A DNA stretch of 64,000 nucleotides from Nocardioides limicola (GTDB lineage Bacteria; Actinomycetota; Actinomycetes; Propionibacteriales; Nocardioidaceae): the NCBI RefSeq assembly GCF_016827675.1, contig NZ_JAERJA010000005.1:1-64000 (forward strand). The letters are read 5' to 3'. The position numbers and the translations under genes are program-made. Positions 10,435-17,686 of the stretch are shown here, one piece after another. Position 1 is the first letter of the stretch. Each line of letters begins with the position of its first letter. The notes beneath the pieces were generated by a model. It was not told the origin of the DNA and made no database searches. It saw only the letters and a list, made by a program, of their open reading frames with translations.

Positions 10435-10473
10435 CCGCCGGGGTGGCGCGCTGCTGCAGCGCCACCCCGGCGG
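10435..10473. terminator. Strong bidirectional hairpin terminator
   Basis: A perfect 15-bp inverted repeat (CCGCCGGGGTGGCGC, 9-nt loop, then its complement), followed on the plus strand by TTCGTTT. It sits between the convergent small-protein gene (ends 10372) and the ATPase gene (ends 10485), so it can serve both. Confidence 0.85.
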
Positions 10474-10484
10474 TTCGTTTCGTG

Positions 10485-12071
10485 TCAGCGCCGGCGGCCG
10501 GAGCCGAAGAGACTCCTCGCCACCTCACGGGCGGCCACCCGGGTGAACTCCTTGACCGCCGGATTGTCCAGGATGCCCGGCTCCTTGCGGGTGGTACGCC
10601 GGGTGGTCGAGCCGGACTTCTTGGCGAGCCGGTCCGCCTCCTTCTGCAACTGGGTGCGCTCGGCCTCCAGCGCGGCCCGCTCCTGCTCCAGGGCCGCCTG
10701 CGCGGCACCCTCCTCCAACGCCCGGGCCAGCATCTCGTGGGCCGAGTCGCGATCGATCGCCTCGGCGTACTTGTCGTGCCGGGGGCTCGCGGTGACGACC
10801 GCCTTCATCTCGGCCTCCTCCGCCGGACCCATCCGTGACTCGGGGGCACGAAGCTTGGTCCAGGCCACCGGGGTGGGCGCACCCTTCTCGTTCATCACCG
10901 TCACCACCGCCTCACCGATCCCGAGCGTGGTGATCACCTGACCCAGGTCGTCGTACGCCGAGTGCGGGTAGGTGCTGACCGTGGCCCGCAGCGACTTGGC
11001 GTCGTTCGGGGTGTGCGCGCGGAGCTGGTGCTGGATCCGGGAGCCGAGCTGGGCCAGCACCTCGTCGGGCACGTCGGTGGGCGTCTGGGTGACGAAGAAG
11101 ACGCCGACACCCTTGGACCGGATCAGCCGCACGGTCTGCGCGATCTGCTCCAGGAAGGCCTTCGAGGCGTCCCGGAAGAGCAGGTGTGCCTCGTCGAAGA
11201 AGAAGACCAGCTTGGGCTTGTCGGCGTCACCGATCTCGGGCAGGTGCTGGAACAGGTCCGCGAGCAGCCACATCAGGAACGTCGAGAAGACGGCCGGCTT
11301 GCTGGCCAGGGTGGGCAGTTCGACCAGGCTGATCAGGCCGCGACCGTCCTCGGCGACCTGGAGCAGGTCACCGGCGTCGAACTCCGGCTCGCCGAAGAAC
11401 GCCTCGGCGCCGGCGTCGGCGAAGGTGATCAGCGAGCGCAGGATCACCCCAGCGGTGGAGGTGGCCAGGCCGCCGAGGTCCTTCAGGTCGGCCTTGCCCT
11501 CGTCGGAGATCAGGTGCTTGACCACGGCCTGCAGGTCCTTGAGATCCAGCAGCGGCAGACCGGCCTTGTCCGCGTAATGGAAGACCAGCCCGAGGCTGGA
11601 CTCCTGGGTGGCGTTGAGACCGAGCACCTTGCTCAGCAGGACCGGGCCGAAGGAACTGATGGTGACCCGCAACGGGATGCCGATCCCGTCGCCGCCGAGC
11701 GCGTAGAACTCGGTCGGGAAGCCGCGGCCCTGCCAGTCCTGACCGATCGACTCGCACCGCCTGATCAGCTTCTCGCCGCCCTCACCGGCGGTCATCACCC
11801 CCGACAGGTCGCCCTTGATGTCGGCGGCGAAGACGGGCACCCCGTGGCTGCTGAGCTGTTCGGCGAGCAGTTGCAGGGTGACGGTCTTGCCGGTGCCGGT
11901 GGCGCCCGCGACCAGTCCGTGCCGGTTCAGCATCCGCAGCGGGATGCGGATGTCCACTCCGCCTGCGGTGTCCGCATCGACCATCAGGCCGCCGAGTTCC
12001 AGGGCCGGTCCATCGAAGTCGTAGCCGGAACGCACTGCGTCGGCGATCGGGTGCTGCTCGCTCTGGGTCAT
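10485..12071 (-). CDS. HerA-like ATPase (DUF853 family)
   Basis: 528 residues with a Walker A (GATGTGKT, residues 56-63), a Walker B (LVFFFDEAH, ~residue 290) and the IPLRMLNRHGLVAGATGTGKT entry typical of the helicase HerA-like/DUF853 group. A Lys/Glu/Ala-rich coiled coil lies at ~440-490 and an Arg-rich C-terminus ends it. Family members are hexameric ATPases related to HerA/FtsK; a DNA-translocation or nucleic-acid role is likely but not proven. It stands alone on the minus strand, 30 nt after the response regulator gene in the same direction. Confidence 0.88.
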   Translation of the reverse strand: MTQSEQHPIADAVRSGYDFDGPALELGGLMVDADTAGGVDIRIPLRMLNRHGLVAGATGTGKTVTLQLLAEQLSSHGVPVFAADIKGDLSGVMTAGEGGEKLIRRCESIGQDWQGRGFPTEFYALGGDGIGIPLRVTISSFGPVLLSKVLGLNATQESSLGLVFHYADKAGLPLLDLKDLQAVVKHLISDEGKADLKDLGGLATSTAGVILRSLITFADAGAEAFFGEPEFDAGDLLQVAEDGRGLISLVELPTLASKPAVFSTFLMWLLADLFQHLPEIGDADKPKLVFFFDEAHLLFRDASKAFLEQIAQTVRLIRSKGVGVFFVTQTPTDVPDEVLAQLGSRIQHQLRAHTPNDAKSLRATVSTYPHSAYDDLGQVITTLGIGEAVVTVMNEKGAPTPVAWTKLRAPESRMGPAEEAEMKAVVTASPRHDKYAEAIDRDSAHEMLARALEEGAAQAALEQERAALEAERTQLQKEADRLAKKSGSTTRRTTRKEPGILDNPAVKEFTRVAAREVARSLFGSGRRR

Positions 12072-12101
12072 GGCGGGCAGCCTATGACGAAGCGGCGAGG
12101 G

Positions 12102-12770
12102 TCAGCGAGGGTCGGTGGGGGCGAGTCCGTGCTCGTAGGCGTACACCACGATCTGCACCCGGTCCCGCAGTGCCAGTTTGCGCAGGATCGCGCCGACGTG
12201 GGTCTTCACGGTCGACTCGCTGGCGAAGATCTCGCCGGCGATCTCGGTGTTGCTCAGTCCCTTCGCCACCGTCGCGAACACCTCCCGCTCCTTCTCGGTG
12301 AGGGTCCGGTACGCCGGCGGCGGGGGCACGGCGGCCAGGTGTTGGCCGTCGAGAAGGGCGGTCAGATCCGCCGGCGCCAGCACCGCGTTGCCGGCGTGCA
12401 CGGTGCGGATGGCATCGCGCAGCTGGGTCGGGGTGGCGTCCTTGAGCACGAAGCCACTGGCCCCGTGCCGGATCGCGGTGGCGGCCCGGTCGTCGAGGTT
12501 GAACGTGGTCAGCACGATCACTCGCAGCGGCTTCTCCCGAGCCGCGACCCGGGCGGGTGCGAAGAGTTGCCGGGTGGCCTCCACCCCGTCCATCTCCGGC
12601 ATCCGGATATCCATCAGCACCACGTCCGGTTGCAGGTCGTCGGCGCGCCGCACCGCCTCGCGACCGTCCGCTGCAGTGCCCACCACCTCCATCCCCTGCT
12701 GGGCGTCGACGATGATCCGGACACCTTCCCGGAAGAGTTCCTGGTCGTCGACGAGAAGGACACCGATCAC
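12102..12770 (-). CDS. LuxR/NarL-family response regulator
   Basis: 222 residues. The receiver domain has the acidic pair D8-D9, phospho-acceptor D54 (VVLMDIRMPEMDG) and Lys at LKDATP. The C-terminal LuxR helix-turn-helix is REVFATVAKGLSNTEIAGEIF...TVKTHVGAILRKL. The GTG start at 12770 overlaps the kinase stop by 4 nt (GTGA), so the longer reading frame upstream is not used. It is the cognate regulator of the histidine kinase encoded just before; its targets are not evident. Confidence 0.95.
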   Translation of the reverse strand: MIGVLLVDDQELFREGVRIIVDAQQGMEVVGTAADGREAVRRADDLQPDVVLMDIRMPEMDGVEATRQLFAPARVAAREKPLRVIVLTTFNLDDRAATAIRHGASGFVLKDATPTQLRDAIRTVHAGNAVLAPADLTALLDGQHLAAVPPPPAYRTLTEKEREVFATVAKGLSNTEIAGEIFASESTVKTHVGAILRKLALRDRVQIVVYAYEHGLAPTDPR

Positions 12771-14107
12771 CGGTCGCCCTCGCCTCGGTGGTCGCGCACC
12801 GGCACCCAGGCGGTGGCGGTGAAGGTGACCTGGTCGGCGTCGGTGCGCCGGCGTACGTCGAGACGGCCACCGACCGCCTCGAGGCGGCGTCGCATCCCCT
12901 CGATGCCGTTGCCCAGCGCCAGTGTGGGTTCGCTGCCTGGGTCGCTGCCTTCGGGTGCGGGGTCGGCGACGGTGTTGCTGACCTCGAGCCGCAGCGTGTC
13001 TCCCCAGCCCGGCTCGGGCCAATGCCGCTCCACCCGCACCGGGTGGTCGCGATGGCCGTGCCGGATGGCGTTGGTGAGCATCTCCTGGAGCACCCGGAAG
13101 GCGACCGCCTGCAACTCCGGCGGCAGCGGCTGCGGTTCACCGAGGACCGTCGACTCGACCACGTGGCCGCCGGTCTCGATGCGACGGATCAGTGCGTCGA
13201 GGTCGCCCTCGCTGGGCGCCGACTTCGGGTCCAGGACGTGTCTGACGTCCTGCAGCGAGGTGCGGGCCGAGGTGGCGATGGTGGCCACGGTCCGCTTCAA
13301 CTGCTCGGGGTCGTCGAGGTACTGCGCCGACTCGGCCTGGGCCAGGATCACCGCCAGCGAATGGCCGACCACGTCGTGCACGTCCCGGGCCAGCCGAGCC
13401 TGCTCGTCCTTGAGCCGGGCAATCTCCTGGGCCTGCTGGGCGGCGCGCCGGGCGCCGGCGGCGGCCTGCTCGGCCTCGGCCGCCTGCTGTTGGGCAACGG
13501 CCTGTGCCGCCTCGGAGTCCGAGGCCCGGCTGGCTAGCCGGACCACCAGTCCGGCCACCCAGGCGGCGATCACGAGCAGAGGCGGTGCCAGGCCGACGCC
13601 GACGTGGTTGAAGAACGCAGGCAGCTGCGGGTAGCCGGTGACCACTGCCGTTCCCACCACGTAGAGCGCCAACAACAGCGGCAGCACCACCGCCGCTGCG
13701 AACGCAGCGAACGAGGTGAGCGGCCTGCCCCATCGGGCGGCTCCGAAGAAGACCGCCAGGACCGCGAAGTCGACCAGCAGGACGCCGACCCCCAACACCA
13801 CATGAGCGGCGCCGAGCAGCACCGCCACTCCCAGCGCGAGGGCGGGTCGCCTCCGGCAGAGCAGCACGGCCGCGGCCGCTCCGAAGGCGAACAGGATCGT
13901 CAGCCAGTGCCCGGTGAAGGTGAACACCCCGACCCAGAACTCGACCAGGCCGATCATCAGCACCACGCCTGCCGCGACGCCTTCGGGGATCCAGCGGCGC
14001 CACTCCTCGGGCTGCACGATCGCTTGTCCGGGTTGCGGCGGGACGGCTTCGATCATCTGTGTCTGTGTCATGTCTTCCACTCTTGCCGAGGGCTGCGGGG
14101 TGAGCAT
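12767..14107 (-). CDS. Two-component sensor histidine kinase (HisKA_3 type)
   Basis: 446 residues from the start at 14107, or 434 from the ATG at 14071; both have weak purine-rich sites. Five or six membrane segments occupy residues ~45-190, with no large extracellular loop, so it probably senses a membrane-associated signal. An Ala/Gln-rich coiled coil leads to the phospho-acceptor block RDVHDVVGHSLAVIL (His244), an N-box (EMLTNAIRHG) and a G-box (GNGIEGMRRR). This is the DesK/NarX-like architecture, typically paired with a LuxR-type regulator as here. Confidence 0.94.
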   Translation of the reverse strand: MLTPQPSARVEDMTQTQMIEAVPPQPGQAIVQPEEWRRWIPEGVAAGVVLMIGLVEFWVGVFTFTGHWLTILFAFGAAAAVLLCRRRPALALGVAVLLGAAHVVLGVGVLLVDFAVLAVFFGAARWGRPLTSFAAFAAAVVLPLLLALYVVGTAVVTGYPQLPAFFNHVGVGLAPPLLVIAAWVAGLVVRLASRASDSEAAQAVAQQQAAEAEQAAAGARRAAQQAQEIARLKDEQARLARDVHDVVGHSLAVILAQAESAQYLDDPEQLKRTVATIATSARTSLQDVRHVLDPKSAPSEGDLDALIRRIETGGHVVESTVLGEPQPLPPELQAVAFRVLQEMLTNAIRHGHRDHPVRVERHWPEPGWGDTLRLEVSNTVADPAPEGSDPGSEPTLALGNGIEGMRRRLEAVGGRLDVRRRTDADQVTFTATAWVPVRDHRGEGDR

Positions 14108-14157
14108 CCACCTCGGGTACCGACTCCCCCTCCGAGAGTACGACGCGCCGCGGCACC

Positions 14158-15543
14158 TCAGGGCAGCGCGGCGTCCAGCTCGGTCCGCAGCGTCGCGACC
14201 TCATCAGCACCGCGGGCCGCGAACCGCAGCCAGGTGTCGTCGAGCCCGGGGAAGGTGTCCCCGCGGCGCACCGCGATGCCGCGATCGCGCAACCGGGTCC
14301 GGAGCTCGGCCGCATCGGCGCGCCGGGCCAACAGGAACGGTGCCGCCGCGTCCGGTGTCACCTCGAATCCGCGGTCGATCAGCGTCTGGGTGAGGCGATG
14401 CAGCCGGGCCGGCAGGTCGGCGCGCACCTGGGCGGCGTACTCCCGGCCCTCTTCGCCGACGCACGCCTCAGCGGCGGCGGCGGCGAGGGTGCCCACTGGC
14501 CACGGCGTACGACGTCGGGTCAGCGTGGCGAGCCGGTCCGGGTGGCCGATCAGGTAGCCGACCCGGAGTCCGGCCAGCGCGTAGGTCTTGGTGAGGCTGC
14601 GGACCACCAGCAGGTCGGGGTCGGCGGCGGCCTTCGGGGCGAGGCTGTGTCGGGGGGTGTCGATGCCCTCGACCGCGTCCATGAACGCCTCGTCGACCAC
14701 GAGAAGCCGGCCCGGGGTTCTAAGTCGGGCGAGCTCCGCGTGCGTGTGCAGCCGGCTGGTGGGGTTGGTCGGGTTGCCGACCATCACCAGGTCGGGGTCG
14801 GTCTCGGGTTCGGTGGTGATCCGGAACCCGGTGCCGCTGGTCAGCAGGAGTCGGGCCGGGGCGTGGCCGGCGGCCCGCAGCGCCGCCTCTGGTTCGGTGA
14901 ACTGGGGGTGCACCAGCAGCGGAGAGCGCCACGGCTGCTGGGCGATCAGCGTGAACGCCTCGGCGGCGCCATGGGTGAGCAGCACCGACTCGGCCGGCAC
15001 GCCGTGGGCTGCGGCCACCGCCGCCCGGCCGCGGTGCGGGTCGGGGTAGGCGGCCAGTTCGGCGATCGCGTCGGTCACCGCGGCGCTGAGGAAGGGCGGC
15101 GGTGCGGTGCCGTGCACGTTGACGGCGAAGTCGACCAGCCCGCCACCGACCTCGGTGTCACCGTGATGGTCCAGGTCCACCACCCGCCCCAGCGCGACGG
15201 TCCAGTGCGTGCTGCGTCGGGTGGCTCCGAGCAGGTCGGCGCCGGCTGCCCGAACGGCCGCCTCCGCGACACTGGGGGTGCCCACCGCGGCCCGGGTGCG
15301 GGCGCTCGGCGCGGCGACGGGTTGGCGGGCGAGTTCGGCGGCGGTGTGGCTGCGTACGGCGGCTGCCAGCGTGGCTGCGAGATGCCGGATCCCGGGATGG
15401 TCCGCGCGCCGGTCGAGGGTGGCCACCGCAGTGACCTGGTCGGCGTTGACGCCGTGGTCGGCCAGCAGTTTCCCGGCCAGCTCGCGCAGCTCTCCCGCGT
15501 CGGCCTCCGGGCGGCCCCCGACGCCGAGCAGGTACTCGCTCAC
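14158..15543 (-). CDS. cobC: CobE/CbiG-C domain fused to CobC aminotransferase-fold protein
   Basis: 461 residues with two parts. Residues ~1-125 match the CobE / CbiG C-terminal domain (DHPGIRHLAATLA and GTPSVAEAAVRAAGADLLG). Residues ~130-461 are a PLP-dependent CobC/CobD fold (NPTNPTS, VVDEAFMD, PLP-lysine context RSLTKTYALAGLRVGY). The CobC part makes the (R)-1-amino-2-propanol side-arm precursor, typically by threonine-phosphate decarboxylation; the CobE role is uncertain. The GTG start overlaps cobB by 4 nt. Last gene of the riboswitch-led cob operon. Confidence 0.9.
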   Translation of the reverse strand: MSEYLLGVGGRPEADAGELRELAGKLLADHGVNADQVTAVATLDRRADHPGIRHLAATLAAAVRSHTAAELARQPVAAPSARTRAAVGTPSVAEAAVRAAGADLLGATRRSTHWTVALGRVVDLDHHGDTEVGGGLVDFAVNVHGTAPPPFLSAAVTDAIAELAAYPDPHRGRAAVAAAHGVPAESVLLTHGAAEAFTLIAQQPWRSPLLVHPQFTEPEAALRAAGHAPARLLLTSGTGFRITTEPETDPDLVMVGNPTNPTSRLHTHAELARLRTPGRLLVVDEAFMDAVEGIDTPRHSLAPKAAADPDLLVVRSLTKTYALAGLRVGYLIGHPDRLATLTRRRTPWPVGTLAAAAAEACVGEEGREYAAQVRADLPARLHRLTQTLIDRGFEVTPDAAAPFLLARRADAAELRTRLRDRGIAVRRGDTFPGLDDTWLRFAARGADEVATLRTELDAALP

Positions 15544-17075
15544 GGCGTCGCGACCTCGCGGGTGACCGGCGCCTGCGGCTTGACGGCGAGGGTCCCGGTG
15601 CCGGCCTCGGCGCTAGCGGCGGGGCCTCCAGCCGCGAAGGTTCGGGCGGCCTCGACCAGCCGGCGCGCATGCTCGGGATGCCCCGCCCAGTGCACATGCA
15701 GGTACGACGCATGCACGGTGGCAGTGGCCCACCCTTCGGTGACCCGCCCCCCGCCGTACACCCCCCACTCCCACGCCGAAGTGGGGTTTGTGGCCGGCCG
15801 AGGTGGGGTTTGTGGCCGGTCGAGGTGGGGTTTGTGGTACGCCGCGACCGTCCGGTGGAACTCGTGCCCCCGCACCTGCTCGCCCACCCGAGTGAGGGGT
15901 GAGTCCGCGAGCGCGACGGCCTGTCGGTAGCCGAGGGTGAGCCGCTTGGTCATCTGCGAACTCATGGGTACGACATCAGCCATCGGGACCCCGTCGAGGG
16001 TGCGGCCCAGATAGAGGAGGCCGGCGCATTCGGCGACCACCGGCCCGCCGGCCTCAGCGAACCGTCGTACGTCGGAGCTCAGCGCCGCGTTGGCCGCCAG
16101 CCGCTCCACGTGCATCTCCGGGAAGCCGCCGCCGATCACTACGGCGGCCGTGTCCTCGGGCAGTCGGTCGCCGGCGAGCGGGTCGACTCGGATGACGTCG
16201 GCGCCGGCGGCCTCGAGGAGTTCGATGTCCTCGGCGTAGGTGAACGAGAAGGCCGGACCCCCGAAGACGGCGATCCGCGGACGAGATGTGACACCTCGAC
16301 CGCCCAGAACTGGCACGTCGGCGGGGGCTGGCACGTCGGCGGGGGTCGGGGACCAGGGGGTGACGGAGAGGGCCGGGGCGGAGGCGGCCAGCGCCAGGAT
16401 CGCGTCAAGGTCCACGTGGGTGGTGATCAGTTCGGCCAGCGCCTCGACCGCGGCGACGGCCTCGGGGCGACGTTCGGCGACCGGCACCAGCCCGAGGTGC
16501 CGCGACGGCACCACGATCTCGGGGAGCCGCGGCACCACCCCGACCACGTCGATGCCCCGGATGGAGGCCCGAGCCTCGGCCTCGTGACGAGGGGAGGCGA
16601 CGTTGTTCAGGATCACCCCGGCCACCTGGAGTTCCGGGTCATAGCTGGTGAACCCGTGCACCAGCGCGCCGACCGACCGGGACGCAGCCGCACAGTCGAC
16701 GACCAGCAGCACCGGGGCGGCGAGCAGGGTGGCCACGTGTGCGGTGGAGGAGAACCCCTCCCCGCCCAACTGCCCGTCGAAGAGGCCCATCACCCCCTCG
16801 ACCACGGCCACGTCGGCACGGGTCGGCGTGTGCGCGCCGTGCAGCAGCAGCGGCGCGATCAGTTCCTCGCCGACCAGGTAGGGGTCGAGGTTGCGACCGA
16901 CCCGCCCAGCCGCCAGCCCGTGATAGCTGGGGTCGATGTAGTCCGGCCCCACCTTGTGCGGGGAGACCGCCAGGCCACGGGCGCGCAGCGCCGCCATCAG
17001 CCCGGTGGCGATCATCGTCTTGCCGTGCCCGGAGCCGGGGGCGGCGACGACGAACCGCGGCAGCGCAACACTCAC
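15540..17075 (-). CDS. cobB: Hydrogenobyrinate / cobyrinate a,c-diamide synthase
   Basis: 511 residues. The N-terminal synthetase P-loop is APGSGHGKT (residues 12-20) and the C-terminal glutaminase domain has its nucleophile at Cys350 (VVAECAGLLYLG). It amidates side chains a and c using glutamine and ATP. Near residues 413-434 a 22-residue insert (HKPHL, PQTP, ATNPTSA) is encoded by three tandem 22-bp repeats in the C-terminal glutaminase region. The start is GTG at 17075, overlapping the cobO stop as GTGA; another GTG lies one codon earlier. The stop overlaps cobC. Confidence 0.95.
   Translation of the reverse strand: MSVALPRFVVAAPGSGHGKTMIATGLMAALRARGLAVSPHKVGPDYIDPSYHGLAAGRVGRNLDPYLVGEELIAPLLLHGAHTPTRADVAVVEGVMGLFDGQLGGEGFSSTAHVATLLAAPVLLVVDCAAASRSVGALVHGFTSYDPELQVAGVILNNVASPRHEAEARASIRGIDVVGVVPRLPEIVVPSRHLGLVPVAERRPEAVAAVEALAELITTHVDLDAILALAASAPALSVTPWSPTPADVPAPADVPVLGGRGVTSRPRIAVFGGPAFSFTYAEDIELLEAAGADVIRVDPLAGDRLPEDTAAVVIGGGFPEMHVERLAANAALSSDVRRFAEAGGPVVAECAGLLYLGRTLDGVPMADVVPMSSQMTKRLTLGYRQAVALADSPLTRVGEQVRGHEFHRTVAAYHKPHLDRPQTPPRPATNPTSAWEWGVYGGGRVTEGWATATVHASYLHVHWAGHPEHARRLVEAARTFAAGGPAASAEAGTGTLAVKPQAPVTREVATP
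15777..15837 (-). repeat. 22-bp tandem repeat, three copies, inside cobB
   Basis: Units begin at 15777, 15799 and 15821; the coding-strand core is CCACAAACCCCACCTCG. Twenty-two is not a multiple of three, so the copies read in three successive frames and together keep the cobB frame. The same element, same orientation relative to translation, lies inside cobG. Confidence 0.95.
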
Positions 17076-17686
17076 CACTCGATGCCCCTCTGCCCCTTCT
17101 GGCCGGCGTCCATCGGGTGCTTGATCTTGGTCATCTCGGTGACCAGATCGGCAGCCTCGACCAGCGCCGGCGCCGCGTCGCGGCCGGTGATCACCACATG
17201 CTGATGCCCCGGGCGACCGGTCAGCGTCTCCACCACGTCCTCGACGTCGACCCAGCCCCACTTCATCGGATAGGTGAACTCGTCGAGGATGTACAGATCG
17301 TGACGCTGGTCGGCCAGCCGCTGCTTGATCTCGGCCCACCCGTCGCGGGCAGCCGCGGCATGGTCCTCGTCGCTGCCCTGCTTGCGGGACCAGGACCAGC
17401 CCTCGCCCATCTTGTGCCACTCGACCGGCCCGCCCTGGCCGGTGTCGGCGTGCAGTTGGCCGAGCGCCTTGTACGCCGCTTCCTCGCCGACGCGCCACTT
17501 GGCGGACTTCACGAACTGGAACACCGCGATGTCCCAGCCCTGGTTCCAGCCGCGCAGCCCGAGCCCGAACGCGGCGGTGGACTTCCCCTTCTGGACTCCG
17601 GTGTGCACGATCAACAGCGGACGGTTGCGACGCTGCCGGGTGGTGAGGCCGTCGTCGGGGACGACAGCGGGGACTCCCTGGGGCAT
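17072..17686 (-). CDS. cobO: Cob(I)alamin / corrinoid adenosyltransferase
   Basis: 204 residues. The P-loop HTGVQKGKST (28-37) and the later ILDEFTYPMKWGW and GQKGQRGIEW blocks identify the CobA/CobO family, which transfers the adenosyl group from ATP to the cobalt of reduced corrinoids. The ATG at 17686 overlaps the chelatase stop (TGATG), so I reject a longer upstream extension. It is the third gene of the riboswitch-controlled operon. Confidence 0.96.
   Translation of the reverse strand: MPQGVPAVVPDDGLTTRQRRNRPLLIVHTGVQKGKSTAAFGLGLRGWNQGWDIAVFQFVKSAKWRVGEEAAYKALGQLHADTGQGGPVEWHKMGEGWSWSRKQGSDEDHAAAARDGWAEIKQRLADQRHDLYILDEFTYPMKWGWVDVEDVVETLTGRPGHQHVVITGRDAAPALVEAADLVTEMTKIKHPMDAGQKGQRGIEW

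Noticed and set aside
10962-13634. 890-codon plus-strand frame opposite the HerA-like ATPase, response regulator and kinase
   Set aside because: It spans three real minus-strand genes and has no domain of its own.
15777-15837. 22-bp repeats as a CRISPR array
   Set aside because: Units are directly adjacent without spacers, lie inside a gene, and no cas genes are present.
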